Part shown: positions 34,086 through 42,585 of the stretch, piece by piece
Position numbering within the stretch: the stretch's first letter is position 1
Layout of the letters: every line of letters begins with the position of its first letter
NCBI GenBank assembly: GCA_025450635.1
Contig: JANWHA010000100.1
Location: forward strand, 1-50,856
From: Croceibacterium sp.
Lineage (GTDB): Bacteria > Pseudomonadota > Alphaproteobacteria > Sphingomonadales > Sphingomonadaceae
DNA: 50,856 bases
Reading direction: 5' to 3'
Position numbers and translations under genes: made by a program
The notes under the pieces: generated by a model
Database searches by the model: none
Seen by the model: only the letters and a program-made list of their open reading frames with translations
What the model was told of the DNA's origin: nothing

Positions 34086-35111
34086 ATGGGTTATCGGGTA
34101 GCGGTTGTCGGAGCGACAGGGAACGTCGGGCGCGAGATGCTCGCGACGCTCGCCGAGCGCGAATTCCCGCTCGACGAAGTCGCGGCGGTGGCCAGCCCGC
34201 GCTCGACAGGCACCGAAATCGACTTCGGCGATACCGGCAAGCTTCTGAAGTGCAAGAACATCAAGCACTTCGACTTCGCCGGCTACGACATCGCCTTGTT
34301 TTCGGCCGGCTCCGGCCCGGCGAAGGACTATGCACCCAGGGCCGCCGCGGCGGGCTGCGTGGTGATCGACAACTCGTCGTTCTGGCGCATGGACCCCGAC
34401 GTGCCGCTCGTCGTGCCGGAGGTGAACCCGGACGCGATCGACGGCTACAAGCGCAAGAACATCATCGCCAACCCGAACTGCTCGACCGCGCAGATGGTCG
34501 TCGCGCTGAAGCCCCTGCACGACGCGGCGACGATCCGGCGCGTGGTGGTGAGCACGTACCAATCGGTCTCCGGCGCCGGGAAGGCGGGAATGGACGAGCT
34601 GTTCGAGGAAAGCCGCGCGATCTTCGTCGGCGATCCGGTCGAGGCGCGAAAGTTCACCAAGCAGATCGCGTTCAACGTCATCCCGCACATCGACGTGTTC
34701 ATGGACGACGGCTCGACCAAGGAAGAGTGGAAGATGGTGGTCGAGACCAAGAAGATCCTCGATCCGAAGATCAAGGTGAACGCGACGTGCGTGCGCGTGC
34801 CGGTGTTCGTCGGCCACTCCGAGGCGATCAATATCGAATTCGAAAACGAGATCTCCGCGAGCCAGGCGCAGGACATCCTCCGCGAGGCGCCGGGCGTGAT
34901 GCTGGTCGATAAGCGCGAGGACGGCGGCTACGTCACCCCGATCGAATGTGTCGGCGACGGGGCGACCTACGTCTCGCGGGTTCGCGAGGACCCGACCGTC
35001 GAGAATGGCCTCACCCTGTGGTGCGTGTCCGACAACCTGCGCAAGGGCGCCGCCCTCAACGCAGTGCAGATCGCCGAGCTTCTCGGCCGCCAGCACCTGA
35101 AGAAGGGCTAG
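34086..35111 (+). CDS. asd: Aspartate-semialdehyde dehydrogenase
   Basis: NADPH-dependent reduction of aspartyl phosphate, at the branch to lysine/diaminopimelate, threonine and methionine. 341 residues with N-terminal NADP motif GATGNVG, active-site Cys132 in NPNCSTAQM, the substrate-binding VSGAGKAGMDEL segment, and RVPVFVGHSEAIN with the catalytic histidine. GGAGCAAGCA precedes the ATG. The stop shares the four bases CTAG with the stop of the convergent MFS gene. Confidence 0.97.
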   Translation: MGYRVAVVGATGNVGREMLATLAEREFPLDEVAAVASPRSTGTEIDFGDTGKLLKCKNIKHFDFAGYDIALFSAGSGPAKDYAPRAAAAGCVVIDNSSFWRMDPDVPLVVPEVNPDAIDGYKRKNIIANPNCSTAQMVVALKPLHDAATIRRVVVSTYQSVSGAGKAGMDELFEESRAIFVGDPVEARKFTKQIAFNVIPHIDVFMDDGSTKEEWKMVVETKKILDPKIKVNATCVRVPVFVGHSEAINIEFENEISASQAQDILREAPGVMLVDKREDGGYVTPIECVGDGATYVSRVREDPTVENGLTLWCVSDNLRKGAALNAVQIAELLGRQHLKKG

Positions 35112-36475
35112 GTCGCCTGCGTCGCCAGTCGGACGGTGCGGCCGTCCGGTAACGCCAGGAGGAGCACGGCGCCAGCCAGCGAGAACGCTGCCAACACCAG
35201 GAACGCAGCCGTGTCGCTGCCGCCGTTGGCGTCGCGCACGCGGCCGATGATGTCCGGGCCGAACTGCCCGCCGAGATTGCCCACCGAGTTGATCCAGGCA
35301 ATTCCCGCCGCCGCCGCGGTGCCGCCGAGGAGCGCCGTCGGCAACGACCAGAACGTCACCACCCAGCAGCCGTTGCCGACCGTGATCAGGGTCAATCCCA
35401 CGAGCGACAGAATAGGCGAGTGGCCGACCGCCGCCAGCAGCAGGAGACCGCCGAGCGCCACGAACAATCCCGTGGCCGAGTGCCAGCGCCGCTCTCCGCC
35501 GCGGTCCGAATGATGCGCCCAGGCCAATTGCGCGACGATCATCGAGCCCCACGGGATCATGCTGACGAGACCGACCCGCAAGTAATCGCCCTTGGGGATG
35601 CCGAGCTCCTGGATGATCGTCGGCATCCAGAAATTGACCCCATAAAAGCAGACCAGACCGCAGAAATAGACCGTGGCGAAACCCCAGATGCGCGGATCGA
35701 CGAAAACGGCGGCAGCGCGCCGGGCGGCCGAGCTGTGCCTGGCCGCTTCGTCGCGCTCGAGCCGGGCGAGCACCACGACACGTTCCTTGTCGCTCAGCCA
35801 ACGCGCGGTCCGCGGCCCATCCGGCAACAGGAGGAGGAACAGCAGCGCCAGGACGAGCGCCGGAACCGCCTCGAGCAGGAACAGCCACTGCCACCCGCTC
35901 AGGCCGAACGCCCCGTCGGCGAATTGCAGGATCGCGCCCGACAGCGGCGAGCCGATGAGGTTCGAGACGGCAATCCCGCTCATGAACAAGGCGATCATCC
36001 GCGCGCGATAATCGGCCGGGAACCAGAACGTGAGATAGAGGATAACCCCGGGATAGAAGCCGGCCTCGGCCGCGCCGAGGAGGAAGCGCAGGACGTAGAA
36101 CGTGAATTGCGCGTCGCTGCATCCGAAAGCGGTGGCGATCGGCCCCCAGCGCATCGCGCCGACGAACACGAACGCGGCCGAAACCAGCCCCCAGGTGAAC
36201 ATGATCCGGGCCATCCACAGCCGCGCGCCGACCTTGTTCAGCGCGAGGTTGCTTGGCACTTCGAGGATGAAATAGCCGAGGAAGAAAATCCCCGCGCCGA
36301 AGCCGTAGACCGCGTCGCTGAAATGCAGCTCGCCGGCCATTTGCAGCTTGGCGAAGCCGACGTTGACCCGGTCGAGGAACGCGGCGAGGTAGCCCGCGAA
36401 CAGCAGCGGGATCAGCCGCCAGGTGATCCTGCCGAAGGTCGCCCGCTCAAACGCCTGGTCTTGCCCCGCGTCCAT
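35108..36475 (-). CDS. MFS transporter, anion:cation symporter (ACS) family
   Basis: 455 residues with 12 predicted helices. The first loop has FLDRVNVGFAKLQM, with the Asp-Arg-Val-Asn pattern of the ACS family, followed by YGFGAGIFFLGYFILEVPSN; further on LGAAEAGFYPGVILYLTFWFP is equally typical. Such transporters take up organic anions (phthalate-, tartrate-, hexuronate- or hydroxyphenylacetate-like); the substrate cannot be given. Its stop TAG overlaps that of asd on the other strand. No linked catabolic genes are visible, and the drug-efflux operon upstream is in the same direction at 58 bases. Confidence 0.9.
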   Translation of the reverse strand: MDAGQDQAFERATFGRITWRLIPLLFAGYLAAFLDRVNVGFAKLQMAGELHFSDAVYGFGAGIFFLGYFILEVPSNLALNKVGARLWMARIMFTWGLVSAAFVFVGAMRWGPIATAFGCSDAQFTFYVLRFLLGAAEAGFYPGVILYLTFWFPADYRARMIALFMSGIAVSNLIGSPLSGAILQFADGAFGLSGWQWLFLLEAVPALVLALLFLLLLPDGPRTARWLSDKERVVVLARLERDEAARHSSAARRAAAVFVDPRIWGFATVYFCGLVCFYGVNFWMPTIIQELGIPKGDYLRVGLVSMIPWGSMIVAQLAWAHHSDRGGERRWHSATGLFVALGGLLLLAAVGHSPILSLVGLTLITVGNGCWVVTFWSLPTALLGGTAAAAGIAWINSVGNLGGQFGPDIIGRVRDANGGSDTAAFLVLAAFSLAGAVLLLALPDGRTVRLATQAT

Positions 36476-36533
36476 CCGCCCACTCCCCGGTCACGGGGCT
36501 GGCAGCTTCACCGATGCGAGTCAATCGAACGGC

Positions 36534-38108
36534 TCAGCGGCGCGAGTGGATCGTGTTCTTGCGCATGAAGAAGACGAGCGGCACCGACAGCAGGCTGAGC
36601 CACATCATCAGGTAGAAATCGTCGATATAGGCGACCATCGCCGCCTGGCGAGTGACCTCGGCGTTGACCATCGCGGTCGCGGCATCGCCATAGCCGGCGA
36701 ACTGGCTGATCGAGGTCACGTCGAACAGCGAGCTGGCCCATGGCGTGATGTGCTCGGCCAGCGTGCTGTGAACCTTCTGGGTGTTGCGGGCGAGCAGCGT
36801 CATCGCCACCGAAATGCCGACCGATGAGCCGATGTTGCGCGTGAGGTTGAGCAGGCTCGATCCGTCGGTGCGCAGGGTCGGCGGCAGCGTCGCGAATGCG
36901 GTCGCGTTGAGCGGGATGAACACCAGGCCGATGCCAAGGCCCTGGACCATGCCCGACATGGTGATGCCGTACTGGTCGACCGCGAGCGACCAGTGAGCCA
37001 TCCAGTCCATCGACCACGCACCGATCAGGAAGCCGATAGCGACGATCCAGCGCGCATCGAAGCCCTTGCGCATCAGGTAACTCGACAGTTGCATGCTGAT
37101 GAGGATGCCGACGCCGCGCGGCATCAGGATCATGCCCGTGCCGATCACGTCGTAGCCGAGCAGCTGCTGCAGCATCAGCGGCAGCAGCGCCATGGTGCCG
37201 AACATCACCACCCCGATGACGATCATGAACAGCAGCGCGATGATGAAGTTCATGTCGGCGAACAGCGCCCGGTGGAACAGCGGGGTCTTCGACGTGGCGA
37301 GGTGAATGGCGGCGATCCACGCGGCCGACAGCGCGACCGCCAGCTCGATCCAGATTTCGACCGAATTGAACCAGTCGGCCTGGTTGCCGCGGTCGAGGAA
37401 CAGCTGCATCGAGCTGAGCGCGAGCGCGAGCATCGCGAAGCCGAACAAGTCGAAGCGGCGCTTGCGGGTTTCGCGTGTCGGCATTTGCGCGAGCAGGATG
37501 GTCAGCGCGGCAATGCCGACCGGCAGGTTGACGTAGAAGCACCAGCGCCAGTTCCAGTTCTCGGTCAGCCAGCCGCCGATCAGCGGCCCGAGGATCGGCC
37601 CGATCATGATGCCCAGGCCCCACACGGCGATGATCTGCGGCTGCCGGCTCGGCCTGGTCGTGTCGAGCATCGCCGTCTGGCTGAGCGGGGCGATGAAGGC
37701 GCCCGAGACGCCCTGTAATGCGCGGAACAGCACCATTTCGCTGAGGTTCTGCGCGATGCCGCATAGCGCCGAGGAGATGATGAAGCCGGTGACGGCCCAG
37801 AGGAACAGGCGGCGCATGCCAATCCGGTCCGCCAGCCAGCCGGTGATCGGCATCGCCACCGCCGAGGCGACGATGTAGCTGGTCAGCACCCAGCTAATCG
37901 TGTCGGGCGTCGCGCTGAGCGAAGCCTGCATGTGCGGGATCGCCACGTTGGCGATGGTGGTGTCGAGCACCTGCAGCAGCGAGGCCGCCATGACGCCGAT
38001 CATGAACAGCCAGCGGTTGGGAACGTGGAGTTGGGCGACGTCCTCGAGTTCCGCGGGCGCGGAGCGGCGAGATTCGCGCCGCCCCGCCTGGGGTGCGGCA
38101 GTAGCCAT
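36534..38108 (-). CDS. emrB: DHA2-family multidrug efflux transporter (EmrB-type)
   Basis: 524 residues, 14 predicted transmembrane helices. Family motifs: LQVLDTTIANVAIPHM in helix 1, SWVLTSYIVASAVAMPITGWLADRIGMRRLF (motif A region), and GPILGPLIGGWLTENWNWRWCFYVNLPVG (motif C and the following turn). Proton-driven export across the inner membrane, coupled through EmrA to an outer-membrane channel that is not in the window. It begins two bases after the emrA stop. Confidence 0.94.
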   Translation of the reverse strand: MATAAPQAGRRESRRSAPAELEDVAQLHVPNRWLFMIGVMAASLLQVLDTTIANVAIPHMQASLSATPDTISWVLTSYIVASAVAMPITGWLADRIGMRRLFLWAVTGFIISSALCGIAQNLSEMVLFRALQGVSGAFIAPLSQTAMLDTTRPSRQPQIIAVWGLGIMIGPILGPLIGGWLTENWNWRWCFYVNLPVGIAALTILLAQMPTRETRKRRFDLFGFAMLALALSSMQLFLDRGNQADWFNSVEIWIELAVALSAAWIAAIHLATSKTPLFHRALFADMNFIIALLFMIVIGVVMFGTMALLPLMLQQLLGYDVIGTGMILMPRGVGILISMQLSSYLMRKGFDARWIVAIGFLIGAWSMDWMAHWSLAVDQYGITMSGMVQGLGIGLVFIPLNATAFATLPPTLRTDGSSLLNLTRNIGSSVGISVAMTLLARNTQKVHSTLAEHITPWASSLFDVTSISQFAGYGDAATAMVNAEVTRQAAMVAYIDDFYLMMWLSLLSVPLVFFMRKNTIHSRR

Positions 38109-38110
38109 GA

Positions 38111-39211
38111 CTAGTGTTTCTTGCCGTCGGTGAAGACGGTGACGTGCGTGGTCAGCCCGGCGATCAGCTTGCGGTCAGATTTCGAATCGATGGCGATGCG
38201 CACCGGCACGCGCTGGGTCACCTTGACCCAGTTGCCGGTGGCGTTCTGCGCCGGCAGCACCGAGAATTCCGAGCCGGTGCCGGCGCCGATCGCCGCGACA
38301 TGGCCCCTGAGCTTCATGCCGGGGTACGCGTCGAACTTGATCTCGGCCGGTTGCCCGACGCGCATGTCGGCCAGCTGGGTTTCCTTGTAGTTGGCCTCGA
38401 CGTAGGCCCCGCTAATACCCACGAGGGTGAGCATCGGCACGTTTTGCACCACCAGCTGACCGGGCAGGAGACGCTCGGCCCCGGCAACCTCGCCGGCCAT
38501 GGGTGCGCGGACCACGGTCCGGCTGAGGTTGAGCTTCGCGGCCTCTGCTTGCGCCTGGGCGGCGGCGATCTCCGGGTTCTCGCCGGGAATGGCGGCGCCG
38601 TGCGCCAGCTTCGCCCGCGCTTCCGCCTCGCTTGCCTGGGCCGCCTTGAGCTCGGCTTCGCCCTGCTCGACCGCATGCCGGGCTGCGTCGTAAGCCGCCT
38701 TGGTCGTGAAGCCCTGCTTCCACAATTCCTGCTGACGCTGGAAATTGCTTTGCGCGAAAGCGATGTCCTCGCGCGACTTGGCGATGTCCGCCCCGGAAAG
38801 CGGGGCGGCGTTGGCGAGCGCGGTGACGTTGGCTTGCGCCGCCGCTATCGCGGCGGTGGCCTGATCGAGCTGGATCTTGAACGGTTGCGGATCGATCCGG
38901 TAAAGCAGGTCGCCGGCCTTCACATGATCGCCATTCTTCACGTAAACCTGATCGATCTTGCCGCCGACCTCCGCACTGATCGAAACCTTGTCCTGCTTGA
39001 CGTAGGCATCGTCGGTCGAAACCTTGCCCTGCAGGCCGAGCCAGTAAATCGCCCCGCCGATCACGATCGCCAGCGGGACGACGAACATCAGGGTCAGCCG
39101 TCCCCAGCGCCGCCGGGGCTCGGCTTCGGTCTCGATAATGGTCTCCGTGCCGGGCTCGCCCGGTTCATGGACCGTGGCCGGTGGCTCAATCTTGGGATCG
39201 GCGTCAGCCAT
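38111..39211 (-). CDS. emrA: EmrA-type membrane fusion (HlyD-family) protein
   Basis: 366 residues. A short cytoplasmic N-terminus leads to one transmembrane helix (LTLMFVVPLAIVIGGAIYWLG). The biotin-lipoyl half VSTDDAYVKQDKVSISAEVGGKIDQVYVKNGDHVKAGDLLYRID follows, then a coiled-coil hairpin of Ala/Gln-rich helices (about 110-215), the second lipoyl half and the beta-barrel (VEANYKETQLADMRVGQPAEIKFD). It bridges EmrB to the outer membrane. AAGGA precedes the ATG at 39211, which lies inside the last codons of marR (eight-base overlap). Confidence 0.94.
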   Translation of the reverse strand: MADADPKIEPPATVHEPGEPGTETIIETEAEPRRRWGRLTLMFVVPLAIVIGGAIYWLGLQGKVSTDDAYVKQDKVSISAEVGGKIDQVYVKNGDHVKAGDLLYRIDPQPFKIQLDQATAAIAAAQANVTALANAAPLSGADIAKSREDIAFAQSNFQRQQELWKQGFTTKAAYDAARHAVEQGEAELKAAQASEAEARAKLAHGAAIPGENPEIAAAQAQAEAAKLNLSRTVVRAPMAGEVAGAERLLPGQLVVQNVPMLTLVGISGAYVEANYKETQLADMRVGQPAEIKFDAYPGMKLRGHVAAIGAGTGSEFSVLPAQNATGNWVKVTQRVPVRIAIDSKSDRKLIAGLTTHVTVFTDGKKH

Positions 39212-39647
39212 TGGAAATCCTTGCCGTTTCGCGCCGTGCGGAGAGGTTGGTGCCGACGACTTTGAGCAGGCGGGCAAACTCCGAACGTTCGGCCGAAGTC
39301 AAGCCGGCGAGCATGTCCTCAACCAGCGAATCGACTCTTTGTTGCAACTTCTCGACGACCTTCTGGCTCTTCCCGGTCAGGTGGAGCTGCCAGGCGCGGC
39401 GATCCCGCGGATCGGGGCGGCGCTCCACCATGCTGGCTTCCTCCAGCCGATCGACCATGCGGCACAGGGTGATCGGCTCGACTTCGAGCTGTTCGGCATA
39501 GAAGCCCTGGTTCTGCCCCGGGCGACGGTTGAGCGTCAGCAAGAGCCGGGCCTGTGGTCCGGTCACGCCGATCTCGCGCACCTGCTGGTCGAACGACCAG
39601 CGGGCGAGGCGCGAGTTGTCGGCCAGGAGGTAACCGATGTGAGTCAT
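39204..39647 (-). CDS. MarR-family regulator of the efflux operon
   Basis: 147 residues, a winged-helix MarR protein: dimerisation helices at both ends, recognition helix region GFYAEQLEVEPITLCRMVDRLE and the wing MVERRPDPRDRRAWQLHLTGKSQ with the family's Asp-x-Arg-Asp pattern. First gene of marR-emrA-emrB, so probably a local repressor released by substrates of the pump. The ATG at 39647 has no ribosome site. A -10 like TATATG lies eight bases before it, suggesting a leaderless transcript. Confidence 0.93.
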   Translation of the reverse strand: MTHIGYLLADNSRLARWSFDQQVREIGVTGPQARLLLTLNRRPGQNQGFYAEQLEVEPITLCRMVDRLEEASMVERRPDPRDRRAWQLHLTGKSQKVVEKLQQRVDSLVEDMLAGLTSAERSEFARLLKVVGTNLSARRETARISNG

Positions 39648-39655
39648 CGTGCGCG

Positions 39656-39688
39656 CATATAATAAGCTCCCTTAATAACGCAATAAGG
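39656..39688 (-). promoter_or_regulatory. marR-emrAB promoter and probable MarR operator
   Basis: On the minus strand, TTGCGT (39683-39678), a 16-base spacer and TATATG (39661-39656) form a promoter. The -35 box is the centre of the imperfect inverted repeat CCTTATTGCGTTATTAAGG (39688-39670, outer arms CCTTA/TAAGG). This AT-rich dyad in a GC-rich background is the natural site for the MarR protein encoded directly downstream. Confidence 0.5.
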
Positions 39689-39739
39689 CTTGTGATAGGA
39701 CCGGCCCTAAGCAATTGAGTTCCCTGAAGGAGGCCGCCG

Positions 39740-40186
39740 ATGACAGAGGAAACGCCGGGTGGAGGCTGCCAGTGCGGGCGGGTTCGCTACCGCGCGGACG
39801 TCTCGGGAGCCGAGGCCTATCTATGCCACTGCCGGATGTGCCAGCGCGCGACGGGCGGCTTTGCCGCGGCCTTCGTGCAGGTCCCTGCCTCGGCCGTAAC
39901 CTGGGAAAGCGAGCCCGACTGGTACGCCAGCTCGCCTATCGCCGTGCGGCCGTTCTGCTCGGCCTGCGGGACGCCGCTCGGCTTCAGGTTCAACGACGGG
40001 ACGGGCATGGATCTGACTTTCGGCAGCTTCGATGACCCGTCGCGCTTCGTGCCAACGACTCATGCCGGGGCCGAGAGCCTGCACGAGGCGTGGATCGACA
40101 CCAGCGCCCTGCCGCGCCAACGGACCGACGAAACGGAAAGCGTTGTCAGCCGGTGGCAAGCGGCCGGGCGCGAGGTTCCCGAGTGA
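39740..40186 (+). CDS. GFA-family (CENP-V/GFA domain) zinc protein
   Basis: 148 residues with the zinc ligands of the glutathione-dependent formaldehyde-activating family: GGCQCGRVRY, CHCRMCQRATGG and FCSACGTPLGF. Most members do not act on formaldehyde and their reaction is unknown, so only the family is given. GAAGGAGG precedes the ATG at a good distance. Its stop overlaps the GTG start of the hydrolase (GTGA), so the two are translated together. It diverges from marR. Confidence 0.9.
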   Translation: MTEETPGGGCQCGRVRYRADVSGAEAYLCHCRMCQRATGGFAAAFVQVPASAVTWESEPDWYASSPIAVRPFCSACGTPLGFRFNDGTGMDLTFGSFDDPSRFVPTTHAGAESLHEAWIDTSALPRQRTDETESVVSRWQAAGREVPE

Positions 40187-40938
40187 GCGAGGTCGCCACC
40201 GAGCGCTTCGCCAGCTTCGACGGCGTCGAGCTTGCCGTCCATCGGGTCGGCGCGGGGCGGCCGGTAGTGCTGCTGCACGGCCTGTTCTCGGACGCGAACA
40301 CGAACTGGATTCGCTTCGGGCACGCCCAGCGGCTGGCCGATGCCGGGTTTCTGGCGATTATGCCAGACTTGCGCGCTCACGGGCAGAGCGACAAGCCGCA
40401 TGAGCCCGGCGCTTATCCGAGCGATGTGCTAGTGAGGGACTTGCGGGCGCTGATCGGCCATCTCGGTGTGACCGACTACGACCTGGGCGGCTTCTCGCTC
40501 GGCGCGCGGACGGCCGCCCGCAGCGCGATCGAGGGCCTGCGGCCACGCCGCCTGGTGCTCGCCGGCATGGGGCTCGAGGGTCTGTCCGAGTGGGATCGGC
40601 GTTCGGCCTTCTTCATCGACTCTATCGACCGGTTCGACGAGGTAAAGCACGGCGATCCCGCGTTCCTCGCGGTCGCCTTCATGAAAACTCAGAAGGTGGA
40701 TCGAGTGGCCGCGCGGCTGCTGCTGCAGTCGGTCGAGGACATCGAGCCGAGCGAGCTGGCCGCGGTCACCATGCCGACGCTTGTCGTGTGTGGGGACAAG
40801 GATCACGACAACGGCTCGCCGCAAGCGTTGGTCGCCGCGCTGCCGGACGCGGAACTGGCGCGGGTGCCCGGCACCCACATGAGCTCTGTCACCGAGCCGG
40901 CGCTCGGCGAGGCGATCCGGCGCTTTCTATCCGAATGA
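40183..40938 (+). CDS. Alpha/beta hydrolase
   Basis: 251 residues from the GTG overlapping the preceding stop. Alpha/beta-hydrolase fold with oxyanion motif LLHGLFSD, a PDLRAHGQSDKP segment, the nucleophile Ser in GGFSLGART, an acidic residue in VVCGDKDHDNG and the final His in PGTHMSS. No lid domain is evident. Esterase, lipase or related activity; substrate unknown. Coupled to the GFA-family gene and convergent with the ribbon-helix-helix gene. Confidence 0.88.
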   Translation: MSEVATERFASFDGVELAVHRVGAGRPVVLLHGLFSDANTNWIRFGHAQRLADAGFLAIMPDLRAHGQSDKPHEPGAYPSDVLVRDLRALIGHLGVTDYDLGGFSLGARTAARSAIEGLRPRRLVLAGMGLEGLSEWDRRSAFFIDSIDRFDEVKHGDPAFLAVAFMKTQKVDRVAARLLLQSVEDIEPSELAAVTMPTLVVCGDKDHDNGSPQALVAALPDAELARVPGTHMSSVTEPALGEAIRRFLSE

Positions 40939-40946
40939 TTCCCGGA

Positions 40947-41189
40947 TCAGGACAGCGCAGCCGATCCGGACCCATCGGTCTCACTGCCCGCCAGCACCCC
41001 GAAGTCTTGCGATCTCTCGCCGGCGCCGGCGCTGTTGAAGCCTTCGGCGGCCAGGCCGCGCTTGAGAAGCTCGCGCACGGCCGCCGCCCTGGTCGGCATG
41101 CGGCATTCGAAGCGCCAGTCGTCGATCGCCGCCAGCTCTTCTTGCGTCAGCATGATCTGCAGACGCTGCTCACGCATGAGATCGGTCAC
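40947..41189 (-). CDS. Ribbon-helix-helix (Arc/CopG-like) small protein
   Basis: 80 residues from a GTG at 41189 that has AAGGG in front; an ATG four codons later is possible. The N-terminal strand RLQIMLTQEELAAIDDWRF and the helix pair RMPTRAAAVRELLKRGL match ribbon-helix-helix proteins, which bind DNA as dimers through the strand. A Gly/Ser-rich tail follows. No toxin gene is next to it, so it may be a stand-alone regulator. A strong 11-bp inverted repeat lies 35-63 bases upstream of the start. Confidence 0.72.
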   Translation of the reverse strand: MTDLMREQRLQIMLTQEELAAIDDWRFECRMPTRAAAVRELLKRGLAAEGFNSAGAGERSQDFGVLAGSETDGSGSAALS

Positions 41190-41223
41190 GACACTGTTCC
41201 CTTCTGGGCCTGGCGGCCCCATT

Positions 41224-41252
41224 CGCCATTGCGAATAAATGTCGCAATGGCG
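41224..41252. promoter_or_regulatory. Perfect 11-bp inverted repeat (candidate operator of the RHH gene)
   Basis: CGCCATTGCGA (41224-41234) and its exact complement TCGCAATGGCG (41242-41252), seven bases apart. Further partial copies of ATTGCG flank it (GCGCAATTG to the right, ATTCGC to the left). It lies in the promoter region of the ribbon-helix-helix gene, 35 bases or more before its start codon, and no T-run follows. Confidence 0.6.
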
Positions 41253-41310
41253 CAATTGTTCCCTTTGGCGCCATCGGCGGCAGTTACTCATTCGACGCAT
41301 GCCGAGCGCG

Positions 41311-41348
41311 AAAAAAAGGGGCGCGAGCCTCTGCGGACCGCGCCCCTT
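41311..41348 (-). terminator. Rho-independent terminator of the rpsF-rpsR-rplI operon
   Basis: On the minus strand AAGGGGCGCG (41348-41339) pairs perfectly with CGCGCCCCTT (41325-41316) around a 13-base loop, followed by a run of seven T. It lies about 20 bases after the rplI stop. Confidence 0.92.
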
Positions 41349-41367
41349 CTTGTCTCGTCGGCAGGCC

Positions 41368-41985
41368 TCAGGCTTCGTCCGTCGCCTCGGGTTCGACCGG
41401 GTTCTCGAGCATGTCGGCCGGTATCTCGCCCGGCTCGAGCGTGGGGTCGACCGGCTCGGTGAAGCCTTCGCTCTCGGCCCGGCCCTCCTCGGCGGCCTGC
41501 GCCATCACGTCGACGCCGCGGCGCTGGAGCTCGGCCTCGTCGTCCGAACGGGCGACGTTGGCCTTGACCGTCACTCGCACCTCGGGGTGGAGGGCGAGGA
41601 TCACCTCGTGCAGGCCGATGGTCTTGATCGGGCTGCCCATCACAACCTGGCGCTTGTCGACCTTGTGGCCCTGCTCCTGCAGCGCTTGGGCGATGTCGCG
41701 CACGTTGACCGAGCCGTAAAGCTGGCCGGAGTTCGACGAGGCGCGGATCAGCACCACCTCGGCGCCATCGACCTTCTTGCCTTCGCCTTCGGCTTCCGTG
41801 CGGCGCTCGGCGTTTTCTTTCTCCAGGCGCTCGCGGTTGGCTTCGAACACCTGGCGGTTGGCGTCGTTGGCGCGCAGCGCCTTCTTCTGCGGCAGCAGGT
41901 AGTTGCGCGCGTAGCCGTCCTTGACGGAGACGACGTCGCCGATCGTGCCGAGCTTCTCGATACGTTCGAGGAGGATGATTTGCAT
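41368..41985 (-). CDS. rplI: 50S ribosomal protein L9 with extended C-terminus
   Basis: Standard L9 for the first ~150 residues: MQIILLERIEKLGTIGDVVSVKDGYARNYLLPQKKA, a connecting helix, and the C-terminal domain GSVNVRDIAQALQ ... LHPEVRVTVKANVARS. A tail rich in Glu, Pro and Asp continues to 205 residues (EPVDPTLEPGEIPADMLENP). Longer L9 proteins are known in alphaproteobacteria. Last gene of rpsF-rpsR-rplI, 13 bases after rpsR, with GGAGGG before the ATG. Confidence 0.96.
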   Translation of the reverse strand: MQIILLERIEKLGTIGDVVSVKDGYARNYLLPQKKALRANDANRQVFEANRERLEKENAERRTEAEGEGKKVDGAEVVLIRASSNSGQLYGSVNVRDIAQALQEQGHKVDKRQVVMGSPIKTIGLHEVILALHPEVRVTVKANVARSDDEAELQRRGVDVMAQAAEEGRAESEGFTEPVDPTLEPGEIPADMLENPVEPEATDEA

Positions 41986-41998
41986 TTCGCGGCCCTCC

Positions 41999-42223
41999 TT
42001 ACTTCACGATGTAGGGCAGCAAGCCCAGGTGGCGGGCGCGCTTGATCGCCTTGGCCAGCTCGCGCTGCTTCTTGGCCGAGACGGCGGTGATGCGCGAGGG
42101 CACGATCTTGCCTCGTTCGGACATGAAGCCCTGCAGCAGGCGCACGTCCTTGTAATCGATCGCGGGCGCGTCCTTGGCCGAGAACGGGCACGACTTGCGG
42201 CGGCGGAAGAACGGGCGGGCCAT
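41999..42223 (-). CDS. rpsR: 30S ribosomal protein S18
   Basis: 74 residues: [34 protein letters not shown] then [29 protein letters not shown], complete S18. It pairs with S6 on the 30S platform. The ATG overlaps the rpsF stop by one base (TGATG) and GGAGAAG lies just before, within rpsF. Confidence 0.97.
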   Translation of the reverse strand: MARPFFRRRKSCPFSAKDAPAIDYKDVRLLQGFMSERGKIVPSRITAVSAKKQRELAKAIKRARHLGLLPYIVK

Positions 42224-42585
42224 CAGTCTTCTCCCCGCTCGCGGCGACGGGTGCGCTCGCGCTCGTTCTTGCGCATCATCGCCGACGGGCCGGTCTCGTG
42301 CTCGTCGACGCTGACGGTCAGCCAGCGGATGATGTCTTCGTTGATCCGGTTCTGCCGCTCGAGCTCGGCGACGACCGCGCCGGGGGCTTCGATGTTGAGG
42401 AGCACGAAGTGCGCCTTGCGGTTGCGGTCGATCTTGTAGGCCAGATTCTTGATGCCCCAGGTCTCGGTCTTGGTGACCTTCCCCTGGCCGGCTTCGACGA
42501 TCTCGGTGGCGGTTGCGGCCAGGGCGTCCACCTGAGCCTGGCTCAGGTCCTGGCGCGCGAGAAAGACATGCTCGTACAGCGGCAT
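42223..42585 (-). CDS. rpsF: 30S ribosomal protein S6
   Basis: 120 residues: [67 protein letters not shown], ending in a basic tail. ATG at 42585 with AAGGA eight bases upstream; the longer open frame upstream is not S6. First gene of the operon. Its promoter should be in the 211 bases upstream (42586-42796), where no other gene is visible. Confidence 0.97.
   Translation of the reverse strand: MPLYEHVFLARQDLSQAQVDALAATATEIVEAGQGKVTKTETWGIKNLAYKIDRNRKAHFVLLNIEAPGAVVAELERQNRINEDIIRWLTVSVDEHETGPSAMMRKNERERTRRRERGED

Noticed and set aside
33840-36218. 792-codon minus-strand open frame spanning asd and the MFS gene
   Set aside because: Crosses two well-supported genes in other frames; no conserved sequence.
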